Assembly (NCBI GenBank): GCA_900546115.1 | Contig: URBQ01000030.1 | Coordinates: 1 to 36,756, forward strand | From: an uncultured Collinsella sp. | Lineage (GTDB): Bacteria; Actinomycetota; Coriobacteriia; Coriobacteriales; Coriobacteriaceae | Direction of reading: 5' to 3' | Length of the DNA stretch: 36,756 nt | Notes under the pieces: model-generated | The model's database searches: none | Told to the model about the DNA's origin: nothing | What the model saw: only the letters and a program-made list of their open reading frames with translations | Part shown: piece after piece, positions 17,530 to 24,447 of the stretch | How positions within the stretch are numbered: the stretch's first letter is position 1 | How the letters are laid out: each line of letters starts with the position of its first letter | Translations under genes and position numbers: made by a program

Positions 17530-18528
17530 CTAGTTCTTCGCGGCCGAACACGTAACTTTGATGTCGTCGGCATCCCAGCCGGTCGGCTTACCGGTGCCCG
17601 CTCGGTAAAAGGTAATAATTTCCGAGCCGGGAGATGCATCATATTCGACCGAGCCGCCGTTGACGGTTTTCTGCACGTCAACGTTCTCGTGGTTCTGCTT
17701 AAAGAACGGGTCGAGCTCGATCCCGCTTCTCCACGTGAGCCTTACCCTTGTCGTGACGCCCGTAACGGTCACGCGATAGTTGTAGGCGTCAAAAGCGTCG
17801 ATACCTGAATTCTCGTCGACCCACTCGCCCGAAACGCCCGAAGCCGTCACCTCTGCACGCTCGGAAGGCGCAATCTTGGCCGCAAGCCATTTGAGGTTGG
17901 TGCCAGGGCTATTGGAGCCGACCTGGGCCTTAACGGTGAAGGATGCTTTGTTGAGGTCCGCCTTGGAAAACGTAACCTTATAGGTATACATGGTCGCCTT
18001 GTTGGCAGGAAAGGAAAGGTTGACCGTGCCGCCCGCCGTCAGCGTGGGCGAACCGCTTATGCTCCAATCTGTCGTTCCCGTCGCCTTCACGCTCAGCGTC
18101 GCGTTAACGTCCTTGTCGTTGACCTTGTTCTTGTCGCCCAGCAGATGGTTGTAAATGCGAAAGGTAAAAGAGCAGTTTTCCCCACTCGTGTCGGCAATGA
18201 CGCTTCGGACGGCAATCCCCTCGTCATTCAGCGTCTCATTCGTGTAGCCCGTAAGCATGTCCGAGGCAAACAGCGCCTGCGACGTGCCCGAAACAGCAAC
18301 CGACTTAAGAAAGTCACCCGCCAAAAAGGCCGTGTAGGTAAGGTAGGTACCCGCCACAATCGCGACGGCGCATAGCAGCAGCGCAACAGCCCACAGGCGC
18401 TTGCGCACTTTAGAAGCAGGGGCCGCCGACTCTGCGCAGCAAGGCTCTGTCTTAGACTCATCAACCTGTGCAAAGTGTTTGCCAGCAGGCCTCGCGATTT
18501 CATTTTGTTCATTCTCGTCTTTTCGCAT
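17530..18528 (-). CDS. Membrane-anchored surface protein, TasA/camelysin-like N-terminus (third of three)
   Basis: A 332-residue protein with a cytoplasmic N-terminus of about 43 residues (acidic, with a Cys-Cys pair at 30-31, then Lys/Arg before the membrane), one hydrophobic helix at about 45-67, and an extracellular beta-rich domain. Straight after the helix comes TYTAFLAGDFLKSVAVSG, resembling the region after the cleavage site of SipW-processed TasA/camelysin proteins. No catalytic motif is seen. The ectodomain has repeated Val/Thr strand patterns such as TVNLSFPANKATMYTYKVTF and ends near a lone Cys (TCSAAKN). AGGGAGGGG precedes the ATG. It lies 69 bp upstream of the giant gene and 24 bp after the 268-residue gene. 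The relation to TasA is inferred from layout only and no function is known. Confidence 0.7.
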   Translation of the reverse strand: MRKDENEQNEIARPAGKHFAQVDESKTEPCCAESAAPASKVRKRLWAVALLLCAVAIVAGTYLTYTAFLAGDFLKSVAVSGTSQALFASDMLTGYTNETLNDEGIAVRSVIADTSGENCSFTFRIYNHLLGDKNKVNDKDVNATLSVKATGTTDWSISGSPTLTAGGTVNLSFPANKATMYTYKVTFSKADLNKASFTVKAQVGSNSPGTNLKWLAAKIAPSERAEVTASGVSGEWVDENSGIDAFDAYNYRVTVTGVTTRVRLTWRSGIELDPFFKQNHENVDVQKTVNGGSVEYDASPGSEIITFYRAGTGKPTGWDADDIKVTCSAAKN

Positions 18529-18552
18529 CTGGCACCCCTCCCTTCCTACTTA

Positions 18553-19359
18553 TTAGTTGCCGCTCGTGACGCGAGCGATTAGATAAACCATGTCGGTCTC
18601 TTTGACGTTGGAGACCGTCTTTCCGTTTACGGTCACAACGCCCGGATTCCACGTGCACTCGATGATGAAGTTCGTGGCGTCGTTGGCCGTGTTGTTCTTA
18701 TCGCTGTAACCGTCGAGCTGACTCTTTGTGAACTCGTGATACCGGTAGAGCGGGCGCGCGTTTTTCTGGACATTCACGTACGAGCCGTACGTCGGGTCGT
18801 TTGCCTCAAGCTCTTTAGCCAACGCACTTGTCCCGTCCGCGGAGTTGATAAAATCGAACTCAATCGGGGTGCCGCTCTTCTTGCTCCATGAGTAGGTGCG
18901 GTTGAGCCCGTCGAGGCCGACCACATCTCCCTTCGTTGCCGACGATTCGTTGACCGTCACGTGGTACACATTGATTGTCAGCCCCGTGATATTCGTGGTA
19001 TTTGCCACCTGCAGCTCAAACGCCTGGCCGCCGGCAGCGGGATCGCCATTGTCGCTCCGCACGCAAAACGCGCGCCGAACGGTCACGGTGCCGTTGGAGT
19101 TTTTCACATCGCCCCGTGACTCGTCATACGAAATCTCGATGGGCTCGATGCTCGTCTGGTTGGGACCCATGATCTTGAGCTGCGCGGGCGTTTGAATCTT
19201 GCCCACCGTAGACAGACTTTTGCTGCCCACAAACCACGAGAGCGACAAGCCGATGATAAGAACGATTGCCGCCAGCAGCACCAAGACCGCAAGGGCCTGT
19301 GCGCGGTGGTTTTCTATCCAATTGCGGGCATCGCCGAGGCGCGTTTGCATGGTGCTCAT
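18553..19359 (-). CDS. Membrane-anchored surface protein, TasA/camelysin-like N-terminus (second of three)
   Basis: A 268-residue protein with a short basic-ending cytoplasmic segment (1-19), a transmembrane helix at about 20-42, and then SLSWFVGSKSLSTVG. The remaining roughly 220 residues are an extracellular domain with beta-sandwich-like strands (GQAFELQVANTTNITGLTIN, about 115-134). The W-F-x3-x-S-x-(S/A)-T-x-G pattern after the helix is shared with the first protein of the operon (LAWFAANNRVSATG), so the two look like distant paralogues. Its ATG overlaps the preceding stop by four bases (ATGA) behind an AGGAGGG site, so expression is coupled. It is not identified with any named protein; a fibre subunit or assembly partner of the giant protein is an inference. 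Confidence 0.72.
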   Translation of the reverse strand: MSTMQTRLGDARNWIENHRAQALAVLVLLAAIVLIIGLSLSWFVGSKSLSTVGKIQTPAQLKIMGPNQTSIEPIEISYDESRGDVKNSNGTVTVRRAFCVRSDNGDPAAGGQAFELQVANTTNITGLTINVYHVTVNESSATKGDVVGLDGLNRTYSWSKKSGTPIEFDFINSADGTSALAKELEANDPTYGSYVNVQKNARPLYRYHEFTKSQLDGYSDKNNTANDATNFIIECTWNPGVVTVNGKTVSNVKETDMVYLIARVTSGN

Positions 19360-20384
19360 GAGCTCACGCCCTCCTGAGCGCTAATTCTAAGTTGGATGTA
19401 TTTGACCTTATTGCCGATCTGCTCGTCGGCATTGTTGTACAGCGCCGAGCAGATGGCGGTGTCGCTGAAGGACATGCTAGACGAAACCGCGGGGGCGTTG
19501 GCAGCACTTGTGCCGTTTGCCGCGCCATAGAAGTAGTTCGCTTTATGCTCGTTCATGTCCGCCTGCAGAGCGCCGTAGTCAGACTTTGCGTCGCCCGCCG
19601 CCGCAAACAGATTCTTGTAGTAATTCGTGTTGCCGGTAAGGACGAAGTTCTGAAAGTACTCCGGCCATACCCAGTACAGATTGATGGTGACGGGTTTGTT
19701 CGTTGGCTTGGTCACATCGCCGTTTTCGCAAAATTCGCTCTTGCGAATCTCGATCTTGCTATCAACCACGCGGCCCGAGTAATACCCGTTCTGGTCGCAG
19801 CTCGTAAAGAACAGCAAGTGGCCTTTGATCAAGCCAAGGAGCGCCTCCGCCTCGGGCGCCAGCGTTCCTCCGTCCCCAACAACGCCAACAATGTTCGCGA
19901 CCTTAAGCAAGCGCGACAGATTGATCGTGACCCCGTCCAGGTCACTCACCAGCGGCTTCACCGTAAATGTAATCTTGCCGCGAGCACCCGGGTACAGGGA
20001 GCCCGCGGTCTCGTTGTTCAGGTTGGAGCCGAGCGTTACCGTCATGGCGTCGGTCGTATCGAGCTTCGCAATGTTTTGCTTTTCGGCGTCCGTGCGCTCG
20101 TAATAGCCCACGTGTGCGCCGGACTCACCCTCGCCCGCGGCGGTCAGCGTGTACCGATCCGCCTTCGCCGCGATCGTGCTCCCGGTGGCGCTCACTCGGT
20201 TATTCGCGGCAAACCAGGCCAGGCACGCAAAGATGGCAACGATGGCGGCCAGCACAAACAGACCGCTCACCAGGAAATCCTTCCAGAAATCCTTGAGGGT
20301 CCGCACGTGCTCGTCGGCAGCTTGACGGTACTCGGCCGCCGTCTTGTGCTGCTGGAGCTCGCTATGTCGGTCCATGCCACTCAT
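19356..20384 (-). CDS. Membrane-anchored surface protein, TasA/camelysin-like N-terminus (first of three)
   Basis: A 342-residue protein: cytoplasmic N-terminus of about 36 residues, one hydrophobic helix at about 37-59 ending CLAWF, then AANNRVSATGS and an extracellular domain. SLYPGARGKITFTV near 120 recalls the L-x-PG-x5-(F/V) turn of TasA/camelysin folds, in which a polar mature N-terminus follows the signal segment. Two cysteines (in TSCDQNGYYSG and SEFCENG) could form a disulphide. No enzyme motif is seen. It is the promoter-proximal gene of the surface operon, and its stop overlaps the next start. No strong Shine-Dalgarno sequence precedes the ATG at 20384, and ATG at 20375 is an alternative start. 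Confidence 0.7.
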   Translation of the reverse strand: MSGMDRHSELQQHKTAAEYRQAADEHVRTLKDFWKDFLVSGLFVLAAIVAIFACLAWFAANNRVSATGSTIAAKADRYTLTAAGEGESGAHVGYYERTDAEKQNIAKLDTTDAMTVTLGSNLNNETAGSLYPGARGKITFTVKPLVSDLDGVTINLSRLLKVANIVGVVGDGGTLAPEAEALLGLIKGHLLFFTSCDQNGYYSGRVVDSKIEIRKSEFCENGDVTKPTNKPVTINLYWVWPEYFQNFVLTGNTNYYKNLFAAAGDAKSDYGALQADMNEHKANYFYGAANGTSAANAPAVSSSMSFSDTAICSALYNNADEQIGNKVKYIQLRISAQEGVSS

Positions 20385-20469
20385 CGCTTACGTTTGCCCT
20401 GCTTGCGGGCTTGCCATCCTTTTCCGCTCGGTCGCGTTTATCCATTGTTCGCAGGTAGAGAATTCAGGC

Positions 20470-20497
20470 AGAATACAACACCGTACGATAAGGTAAA
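20470..20497 (-). promoter_or_regulatory. Candidate promoter of the surface-protein operon
   Basis: The minus strand carries TTTACC (20497-20492) and TATTCT (20475-20470) with a 16-bp spacer, each a 4/6 match to sigma-70 consensus, about 85 bases upstream of the first gene of the locus. This leaves an untranslated leader of roughly 80 nt. Confidence 0.4.
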
Positions 20498-20515
20498 AGA
20501 ATAGCATTGACCTGC

Positions 20516-20628
20516 GGTTTGCTCCACGGCGCAAACCTTAATGATGTCTTAAAAGTCAAACCCTTGGTGCAAGTGCTCAGGTTACTTCGCGCCAACATGG
20601 CGCAAACAAACCTGACCACTTGCACCAA
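20516..20628. repeat. Nested long inverted repeats upstream of the surface operon
   Basis: A 20-bp arm at 20564-20583 (TTGGTGCAAGTGCTCAGGTT) pairs with 20609-20628 with one mismatch, and an inner perfect 6-bp hairpin GCGCCA-ACA-TGGCGC sits at 20589-20603. A separate hairpin GGTTTGC-n8-GCAAACC is at about 20516-20537, and GGCGCAAAC occurs twice (20528 and 20599). No T-tract follows on either strand, so they are not ordinary terminators. Confidence 0.8.
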
Positions 20629-20642
20629 TCCCCTTGCATCAA

Positions 20643-20723
20643 ATTCGGATTTTCGGGTGTCAGCGATTCGGATTTTCATGTTCTAGGAGTTCGGATTTTC
20701 GGTCGCCCAAGATTCGGATTTTC
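20643..20723. repeat. Short tandem array: 12-bp core repeated four times at exact 23-bp period
   Basis: The core RTTCGGATTTTC starts at 20643, 20666, 20689 and 20712, exactly 23 bp apart. The 11-nt spacers (20655-20665, 20678-20688, 20701-20711) are unrelated to one another. The core differs only at its first base in copy three. It is too short and too regular for a CRISPR array. Confidence 0.9.
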
Positions 20724-20755
20724 TGAACCCGCTGGTCAGGGGCACCCTCATTGGC

Positions 20756-20792
20756 AAAAAGGTGGGGAGCACCGATAACGACACTCCCCACC
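20756..20792 (-). terminator. Terminator of the flavoenzyme gene
   Basis: A 9-bp perfect stem GGTGGGGAG/CTCCCCACC (20761-20769 with 20784-20792) is followed on the minus strand by TTTTT. It lies about 26 bases past the stop at 20819. Confidence 0.88.
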
Positions 20793-20818
20793 CACTCAAT
20801 ACGCGATAGTTTTCTTGC

Positions 20819-22849
20819 TTAGAGCTCGTTGGCCGCGTGATACGCCGTGCGAATGGCGCTCGCAATGTCGGCGGTGCGCTCGCCCGAGCAGTCGCCCACG
20901 CAGGTCACGGGCACCGTCACGCCGTCCAGGTCAAACGCGTTGGCCTTGGAGCCCACGGCCATCACCACGTAATCGCAGGCGATCTTCACCGGCTCCTCGG
21001 CGCCGTCCTCGGTGGTGCGAATGGCCTCCACGCCCTCATCGGTAATGGCGGTCAAGCGGGTCTTAACATGCTGCTCTACGTTGTGCTCGGCAAAGTCGCT
21101 CATAATCAGCGGCAGAATGGTCTCGGACTCGCCCGCGGCAATCTTGTCGAGCATCTCCACGATCGCCACCTCACAGCCGTGCTGCAGCAAGTACTCGGCA
21201 GTCTCGGTGCCCACCAGGCCACCGCCGATAACGGCGACGCGGCCCGTAAGCTCCACCTTGCCAGCCAGCACGTCCCAGCTCGAGACGACCTTCTCCGAAT
21301 CGGCACCCGGAACGGGGATGACCACGTCGTGCGCGCCCACGGCCACAATCGCGGCATCGGCGGCGTTGAGGTCCGCGGCGGTAGCGGTATGGTTGAGCTC
21401 AACCTTCACGCCCAGACCGGGCAGAATCTTCTCGTAGTACTCGACCGAGCGCATGATCTCGTCCTTGCGCGGAGGCGCGGCCGCCAGCACAATCTGGCCG
21501 CCCAGATGATCGCTCGCCTCGTAGACGGTCACATCGTAGCCGCGCTTGGCCGCCACGCGCGCGGCCTCCAGGCCGGCAATACCGCCGCCCACCACGGCGA
21601 TCTTCTTGTCGCCTTCGCCCGGCTTGATGGCGATGGTCGCCTCGTCGCCGTTCTCGGCATTGAGCACGCACGAGATGTACTTGCGGTTTTGAATCGCATC
21701 GACGCAGCCCTTGTTGCAGTTGAGGCACTCGCGGATGGGCTCACCCGTGGCAGCCTTCAGCGCAATGTCGGGGTCGCACATGAGCGAGCGGCCATAGGCG
21801 ATGATGTCGGCCGCGCCGGCTTCCAGAATCTTCTCGCCGGCCTCGACCGAGACCACGCGGCCGACGGTTGCCACCGGCACGGAAACCAGGGCCTTGACGC
21901 GCTCGGCAACGGGCAGCGTCCAGTTGTAGGGCATGGCGCCCATGGGCGGAATGGTGTCGCCCATGTTGCCGGTGTGGTTGGCCTGCGCGACCTGGATCAT
22001 ATCGATGCCCGCGCCCTCGAGCAGCTTGGCGAACTCGCAGGCCTCGTCGGGCTGCAGGCCGCCCTTGCCGCGCGGCGTGCCGTCGGGGTTCTCCATGATC
22101 ACGGGGAGCTTGTACTCCACCATCAGCTGCGGCGCGGCTTCCTTAATGGCGGCGACGACCTCGAGCGCATAGCGAACGCGGTTCTCGAACGAGCCACCGT
22201 ACTCGTCGGTGCGCTTGTTGAGGATGGCCGAGCACAGCGAACCCACCAGGCGGTCGCCGTGGACCTCGATGGCGTCGATTCCGGCCTGCTGTGCGCGAGC
22301 GGCCGAGGCAGCGATAGCCTCCTTGATCTGGGTGAGCTGCTCTACGCTCGCCTCGTTCACAAAGTGCTGCATGTCGTGGTGCAGTTTGGCATATGCCTGC
22401 TTGCGGATCTCGTTGGACTCGGCCATCTTGGCGGCAAAGGTCTCCTCGTCGCCGGCGGCCTTGGCCTCCTGCGCGGCCTTAGCGGCGGCCATGGAGCCCA
22501 TGACCATGCGACCGACGCCGGGCACGTCGTACTCGGGGTGGAACAGCTGCAGCGCAACCTTGGCACCATGCTTGTGGACGGCGTCGGCCAGCGCCTTAAA
22601 CGTGGGGATCTGGGCGTCGGTTGCCAGCTTGGGCGTGGGGCTCGCGGTCATGACGGGAGCGACGTCGCCAATGACGATGTAGCTCACGCCGCCACGGGCC
22701 AGGCGCTCGTAAAAAGCCAGGCTGCGCTCGCCGATGGAACCGTCGCGCTCCTCGTAGCCGGTGGTCAGCGGCGGAAACATAATGCGGTTCTTGAGCTCAA
22801 GGGGGCCAACCGTAATGGGCTGGAGCAGCTTGGATGCAGGTGCGGTCAT
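20819..22849 (-). CDS. Old Yellow Enzyme-family Fe-S flavoenzyme (FadH/BaiCD/2-enoate reductase type)
   Basis: An NAD(P)H-dependent ene-reductase of about 676 residues; positions below count from the upstream ATG at 22855. It has three parts: an FMN-binding TIM barrel (about 10-365), a [4Fe-4S] site Cys377-x2-Cys380-x3-Cys384-x11-Cys396, and an FAD/NAD(P)H-binding module with VVGGGIAG (421-428) and a second dinucleotide motif VIGGGLVG (542-549). Relatives reduce 2,4-dienoyl-CoA, 2-enoates or bile-acid intermediates. The barrel carries an Ala/Lys-rich insertion near 120-165, and the usual AAHGYL catalytic segment reads EVHGDRLVG, so the substrate cannot be assigned. I place the start at ATG 22849 because GAGAGG is 7 nt from it but only 1 nt from the ATG at 22855. 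It is monocistronic, with its own terminator. Confidence 0.85.
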   Translation of the reverse strand: MTAPASKLLQPITVGPLELKNRIMFPPLTTGYEERDGSIGERSLAFYERLARGGVSYIVIGDVAPVMTASPTPKLATDAQIPTFKALADAVHKHGAKVALQLFHPEYDVPGVGRMVMGSMAAAKAAQEAKAAGDEETFAAKMAESNEIRKQAYAKLHHDMQHFVNEASVEQLTQIKEAIAASAARAQQAGIDAIEVHGDRLVGSLCSAILNKRTDEYGGSFENRVRYALEVVAAIKEAAPQLMVEYKLPVIMENPDGTPRGKGGLQPDEACEFAKLLEGAGIDMIQVAQANHTGNMGDTIPPMGAMPYNWTLPVAERVKALVSVPVATVGRVVSVEAGEKILEAGAADIIAYGRSLMCDPDIALKAATGEPIRECLNCNKGCVDAIQNRKYISCVLNAENGDEATIAIKPGEGDKKIAVVGGGIAGLEAARVAAKRGYDVTVYEASDHLGGQIVLAAAPPRKDEIMRSVEYYEKILPGLGVKVELNHTATAADLNAADAAIVAVGAHDVVIPVPGADSEKVVSSWDVLAGKVELTGRVAVIGGGLVGTETAEYLLQHGCEVAIVEMLDKIAAGESETILPLIMSDFAEHNVEQHVKTRLTAITDEGVEAIRTTEDGAEEPVKIACDYVVMAVGSKANAFDLDGVTVPVTCVGDCSGERTADIASAIRTAYHAANEL

Positions 22850-22901
22850 GGACATTCCTCTCTTGTAGGCGCGGCGGCGATGATGCCGCGTAGTTGTCTA
22901 A

Positions 22902-22931
22902 AGAATATGGCATGAGGGAACAGCGGCACAA
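22902..22931 (-). promoter_or_regulatory. Candidate promoter of the flavoenzyme gene
   Basis: The minus strand has TTGTGC (22931-22926) and TATTCT (22907-22902) with an 18-bp spacer, about 50 bases before the start. It is a weak match, identified by eye. Confidence 0.3.
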
Positions 22932-22986
22932 CGGAAATCGGCGGATAGCAGGTAGCGACAGGTGGATGGGGCGGGTCGACCCGTCG

Positions 22987-23208
22987 GTTTGTCTCAATCT
23001 GTAACAGTTACTCAGCAAAATCGGGTCTTACTGTTACAGATCGAGACAAACGGGACCCGCCTGCTAGAAAATCTCAATCTATAACAACAACTCGGCGAAA
23101 TCCGTCCCTCGTGTTATAGATTTAGACAAACGGGACCCAATCCACCGGTATATCTCGATCTGTAACATCTAGCCGCCCAAATCGGGTCTAGATGTTACAG
23201 ATCGAGAT
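22987..23208. repeat. Three tandem covarying hairpins, about 80-bp period
   Basis: Unit 1 has an 18-bp core stem (22991-23008 with 23030-23047, one mismatch) extended by GTTT/AAAC. Unit 2 has a 15-bp stem (23072-23086 with 23112-23126, one mismatch). Unit 3 has a perfect 21-bp stem (23152-23172 with 23188-23208). All start with (A/G)TCTC(A/G)ATCT, and the next pair is G-C in units 1 and 3 but A-T in unit 2, so pairing is kept while sequence changes. Loops share AAATC(G/C)G(G/T), and units 1 and 2 are followed by CAAACGGGACCC. No T-tract or gene is present. Confidence 0.88.
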
Positions 23209-23258
23209 CTTTGATTGAGAGGTTGGGAATTGGACCGAAAACACGGTCCCGGAATAAC

Positions 23259-23287
23259 AAAAAAGCTCGCCGGCTAGGCCGACGAGC
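23259..23287 (-). terminator. Terminator of the initiator tRNA gene
   Basis: The minus strand forms GCTCGTCGG...CCGGCGAGC (about 10 bp with one G-U pair) followed by TTTTTT, starting 11 bases after the tRNA CCA end. Confidence 0.9.
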
Positions 23288-23297
23288 TGCAAGTTCT

Positions 23298-23374
23298 TGG
23301 TCGCGGGGGCAGGATTTGAACCTACGACCTCCGGGTTATGAGCCCGGCGAGCTACCAGACTGCTCCACCCCGCA
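23298..23374 (-). tRNA. Initiator tRNA-fMet (anticodon CAT)
   Basis: A 77-nt tRNA including an encoded CCA end. The anticodon stem has the three consecutive G-C pairs (GGG before and CCC after the CTCATAA loop) that mark initiator tRNA. The T-arm carries GTTCAAATC and the D-arm AGCAGTCTGGTAGCTC. It aligns closely with E. coli tRNA-fMet. The first base is U1 opposite G72, rather than the C1-A72 mismatch of E. coli; the weak 1-72 pair needed for formylation and for avoiding elongation is kept as a wobble. It is a single-gene unit with its own promoter and terminator. Confidence 0.96.
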
Positions 23375-23405
23375 ATGTCTGGGCGCCTCATGTGCGCAAG
23401 AAAGA

Positions 23406-23434
23406 ATATTACGCGGGAGTTCGGTAAACGGCAA
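23406..23434 (-). promoter_or_regulatory. Promoter of the initiator tRNA gene
   Basis: The minus strand shows TTGCCG (23434-23429), a 17-bp spacer, and TAATAT (23411-23406). The -10 lies 32 bases before the mature 5' end, leaving a leader of about 25 nt. Confidence 0.55.
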
Positions 23435-23509
23435 GGAAAATCTCGTAGAGCATAATTCCTTCATATTTAAACCCCTCAGCCCCTATCACCGTAAACGAAT
23501 CGCGGCCGA

Positions 23510-23534
23510 GCGCCGTCGACGGCGCGTATACAAT
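23510..23534 (+). promoter_or_regulatory. Perfect 16-bp palindrome abutting a -10-like element upstream of coaX
   Basis: GCGCCGTCGACGGCGC at 23510-23525 is a perfect palindrome, followed one base later by TATACAAT (23527-23534). No clear -35 is seen; the palindrome covers the -35 to -10 spacer, as an operator would. ATG of coaX is 36 bases downstream. Confidence 0.4.
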
Positions 23535-23570
23535 GGTGCGCGTCCTTTTATGCCAACACTGGGAGTAGAC

Positions 23571-24344
23571 ATGCTGCTTGCTATCGATATGGGAAACACG
23601 CAGACGGCCATGGGCCTGTTCGACGGAGACGAGCTGGTGCAGTCGTGGCGCATGCCCACCGACCGCTCCTATACCGCCGACGAGATCCACGTGCGCCTGA
23701 TGGGTTTCTTTAAGATGTACGGCCTCTCGCTCGATGCGGTTGACGCGATCGCCTTTGCGGGCGTGGTGCCGCAGCTCTCGCGCGAGTGGCACGCCGTGGC
23801 CGACCGCATTGCCGCAGACGCCATCGTCATCGGGCCGCAGACGGCCGCCGTGACCAAGCTGCGCGCGGCGCGTCCCCAAGCCGTAGGCGCCGATCGCGTC
23901 GCTAACGCCGTTGCGGCCGAAACTTTCTACGGCGCGCCGGCAATCGTGGTGGACTTTGGCACCGCGACCAATATCGACGTCATCGATGAGGGCGGCTATT
24001 ACATTGGCGGAGCGATCGCGCCGGGCATCCGCATCTCCATGGACGCGCTTGCCGCCCGTGCCGCCAAGCTCGCCAGCGTTCCGCTCGAGGCGCCCGAGCA
24101 CGCCATCGGCCGCGATACCGAGGAGTGCATCAAGGTCGGCGCCGTGGTGGGCGCCGCTGCCATGGCCGAAGGCCTGGTCGCGCGCATGAAGCGCGAGCTG
24201 GGACGCGAAGACGCCACCGTTATCGCCACGGGCGGTCTCGCCGGCATCGTCGCCGATTCGACCGATGCCTTCGACGTGGTCGACGGGCAGCTCACCATCA
24301 AGGGCATCTGCGAAATCTACCGCCGCATGCAGGAGATGGGGTAA
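23571..24344 (+). CDS. coaX: Type III pantothenate kinase
   Basis: Catalyses ATP-dependent phosphorylation of pantothenate, the first step of coenzyme A synthesis, in the cytoplasm. The 257-residue length fits the family. Motifs in order: the N-terminal phosphate loop AIDMGNTQTAMGL (4-16), GADR (106-109), VVDFGTATNIDVI (126-138) of the ASKHA fold with the conserved Asp128, and GGAIAPGI (146-153). The reading frame is open far upstream, but GGGAG at 23561-23565 lies 5 nt from the ATG at 23571, and the homologous N-terminus begins there. Type III enzymes need a monovalent cation and resist CoA feedback (family knowledge). It converges with the ATPase gene across a palindrome. Confidence 0.95.
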   Translation: MLLAIDMGNTQTAMGLFDGDELVQSWRMPTDRSYTADEIHVRLMGFFKMYGLSLDAVDAIAFAGVVPQLSREWHAVADRIAADAIVIGPQTAAVTKLRAARPQAVGADRVANAVAAETFYGAPAIVVDFGTATNIDVIDEGGYYIGGAIAPGIRISMDALAARAAKLASVPLEAPEHAIGRDTEECIKVGAVVGAAAMAEGLVARMKRELGREDATVIATGGLAGIVADSTDAFDVVDGQLTIKGICEIYRRMQEMG

Positions 24345-24389
24345 GACAGGGGCTAAAGTCGAGCACGAGCGGCGAGCTAGGGAACGCAT

Positions 24390-24440
24390 CGGTCCTATTC
24401 CTCAAAAACGAAAAATTTTCAATTTTGAGGAATAGGACCG
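24390..24440. repeat. 41-nt palindrome, copy A (between coaX and the ATPase gene)
   Basis: The core 24395-24435 begins CTATTCCTCAAAAACG and ends TTTTGAGGAATAG; flanks CGGTC/GACCG extend the perfect outer stem to 18 bp. The same core recurs at 25671 and 25757. It sits between convergent genes and might stop transcription both ways, but lacks a trailing T-tract. Confidence 0.92.
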
Positions 24441-24447
24441 GAGCACG

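Noticed and set aside
20564..20628. T-box or leader attenuator of the surface operon
   Set aside because: It lies upstream of the candidate promoter, lacks a T-box sequence and a terminator T-tract.
20643..20723. CRISPR array from the regular repeats
   Set aside because: Repeat core is 12 bp and spacers 11 nt, far below CRISPR sizes; no cas genes in the window.
20837..22915. Open frame of 692 codons on the plus strand
   Set aside because: Antisense to the flavoenzyme, which has clear cofactor motifs; the opposite frame has none.
22987..23208. CRISPR or riboswitch array in the tandem hairpins
   Set aside because: The repeats are self-complementary stems with variable sequence, not identical repeats with unique spacers, and no known riboswitch core was recognised.
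23211..23570. Upstream extension of coaX
   Set aside because: It would run through the opposite-strand tRNA gene; the ribosome site and homology place the start at 23571.
24390..24440. Classical Rho-independent terminator for coaX
   Set aside because: No T-tract follows the stem on either strand, and the same palindrome occurs in places without a gene end.
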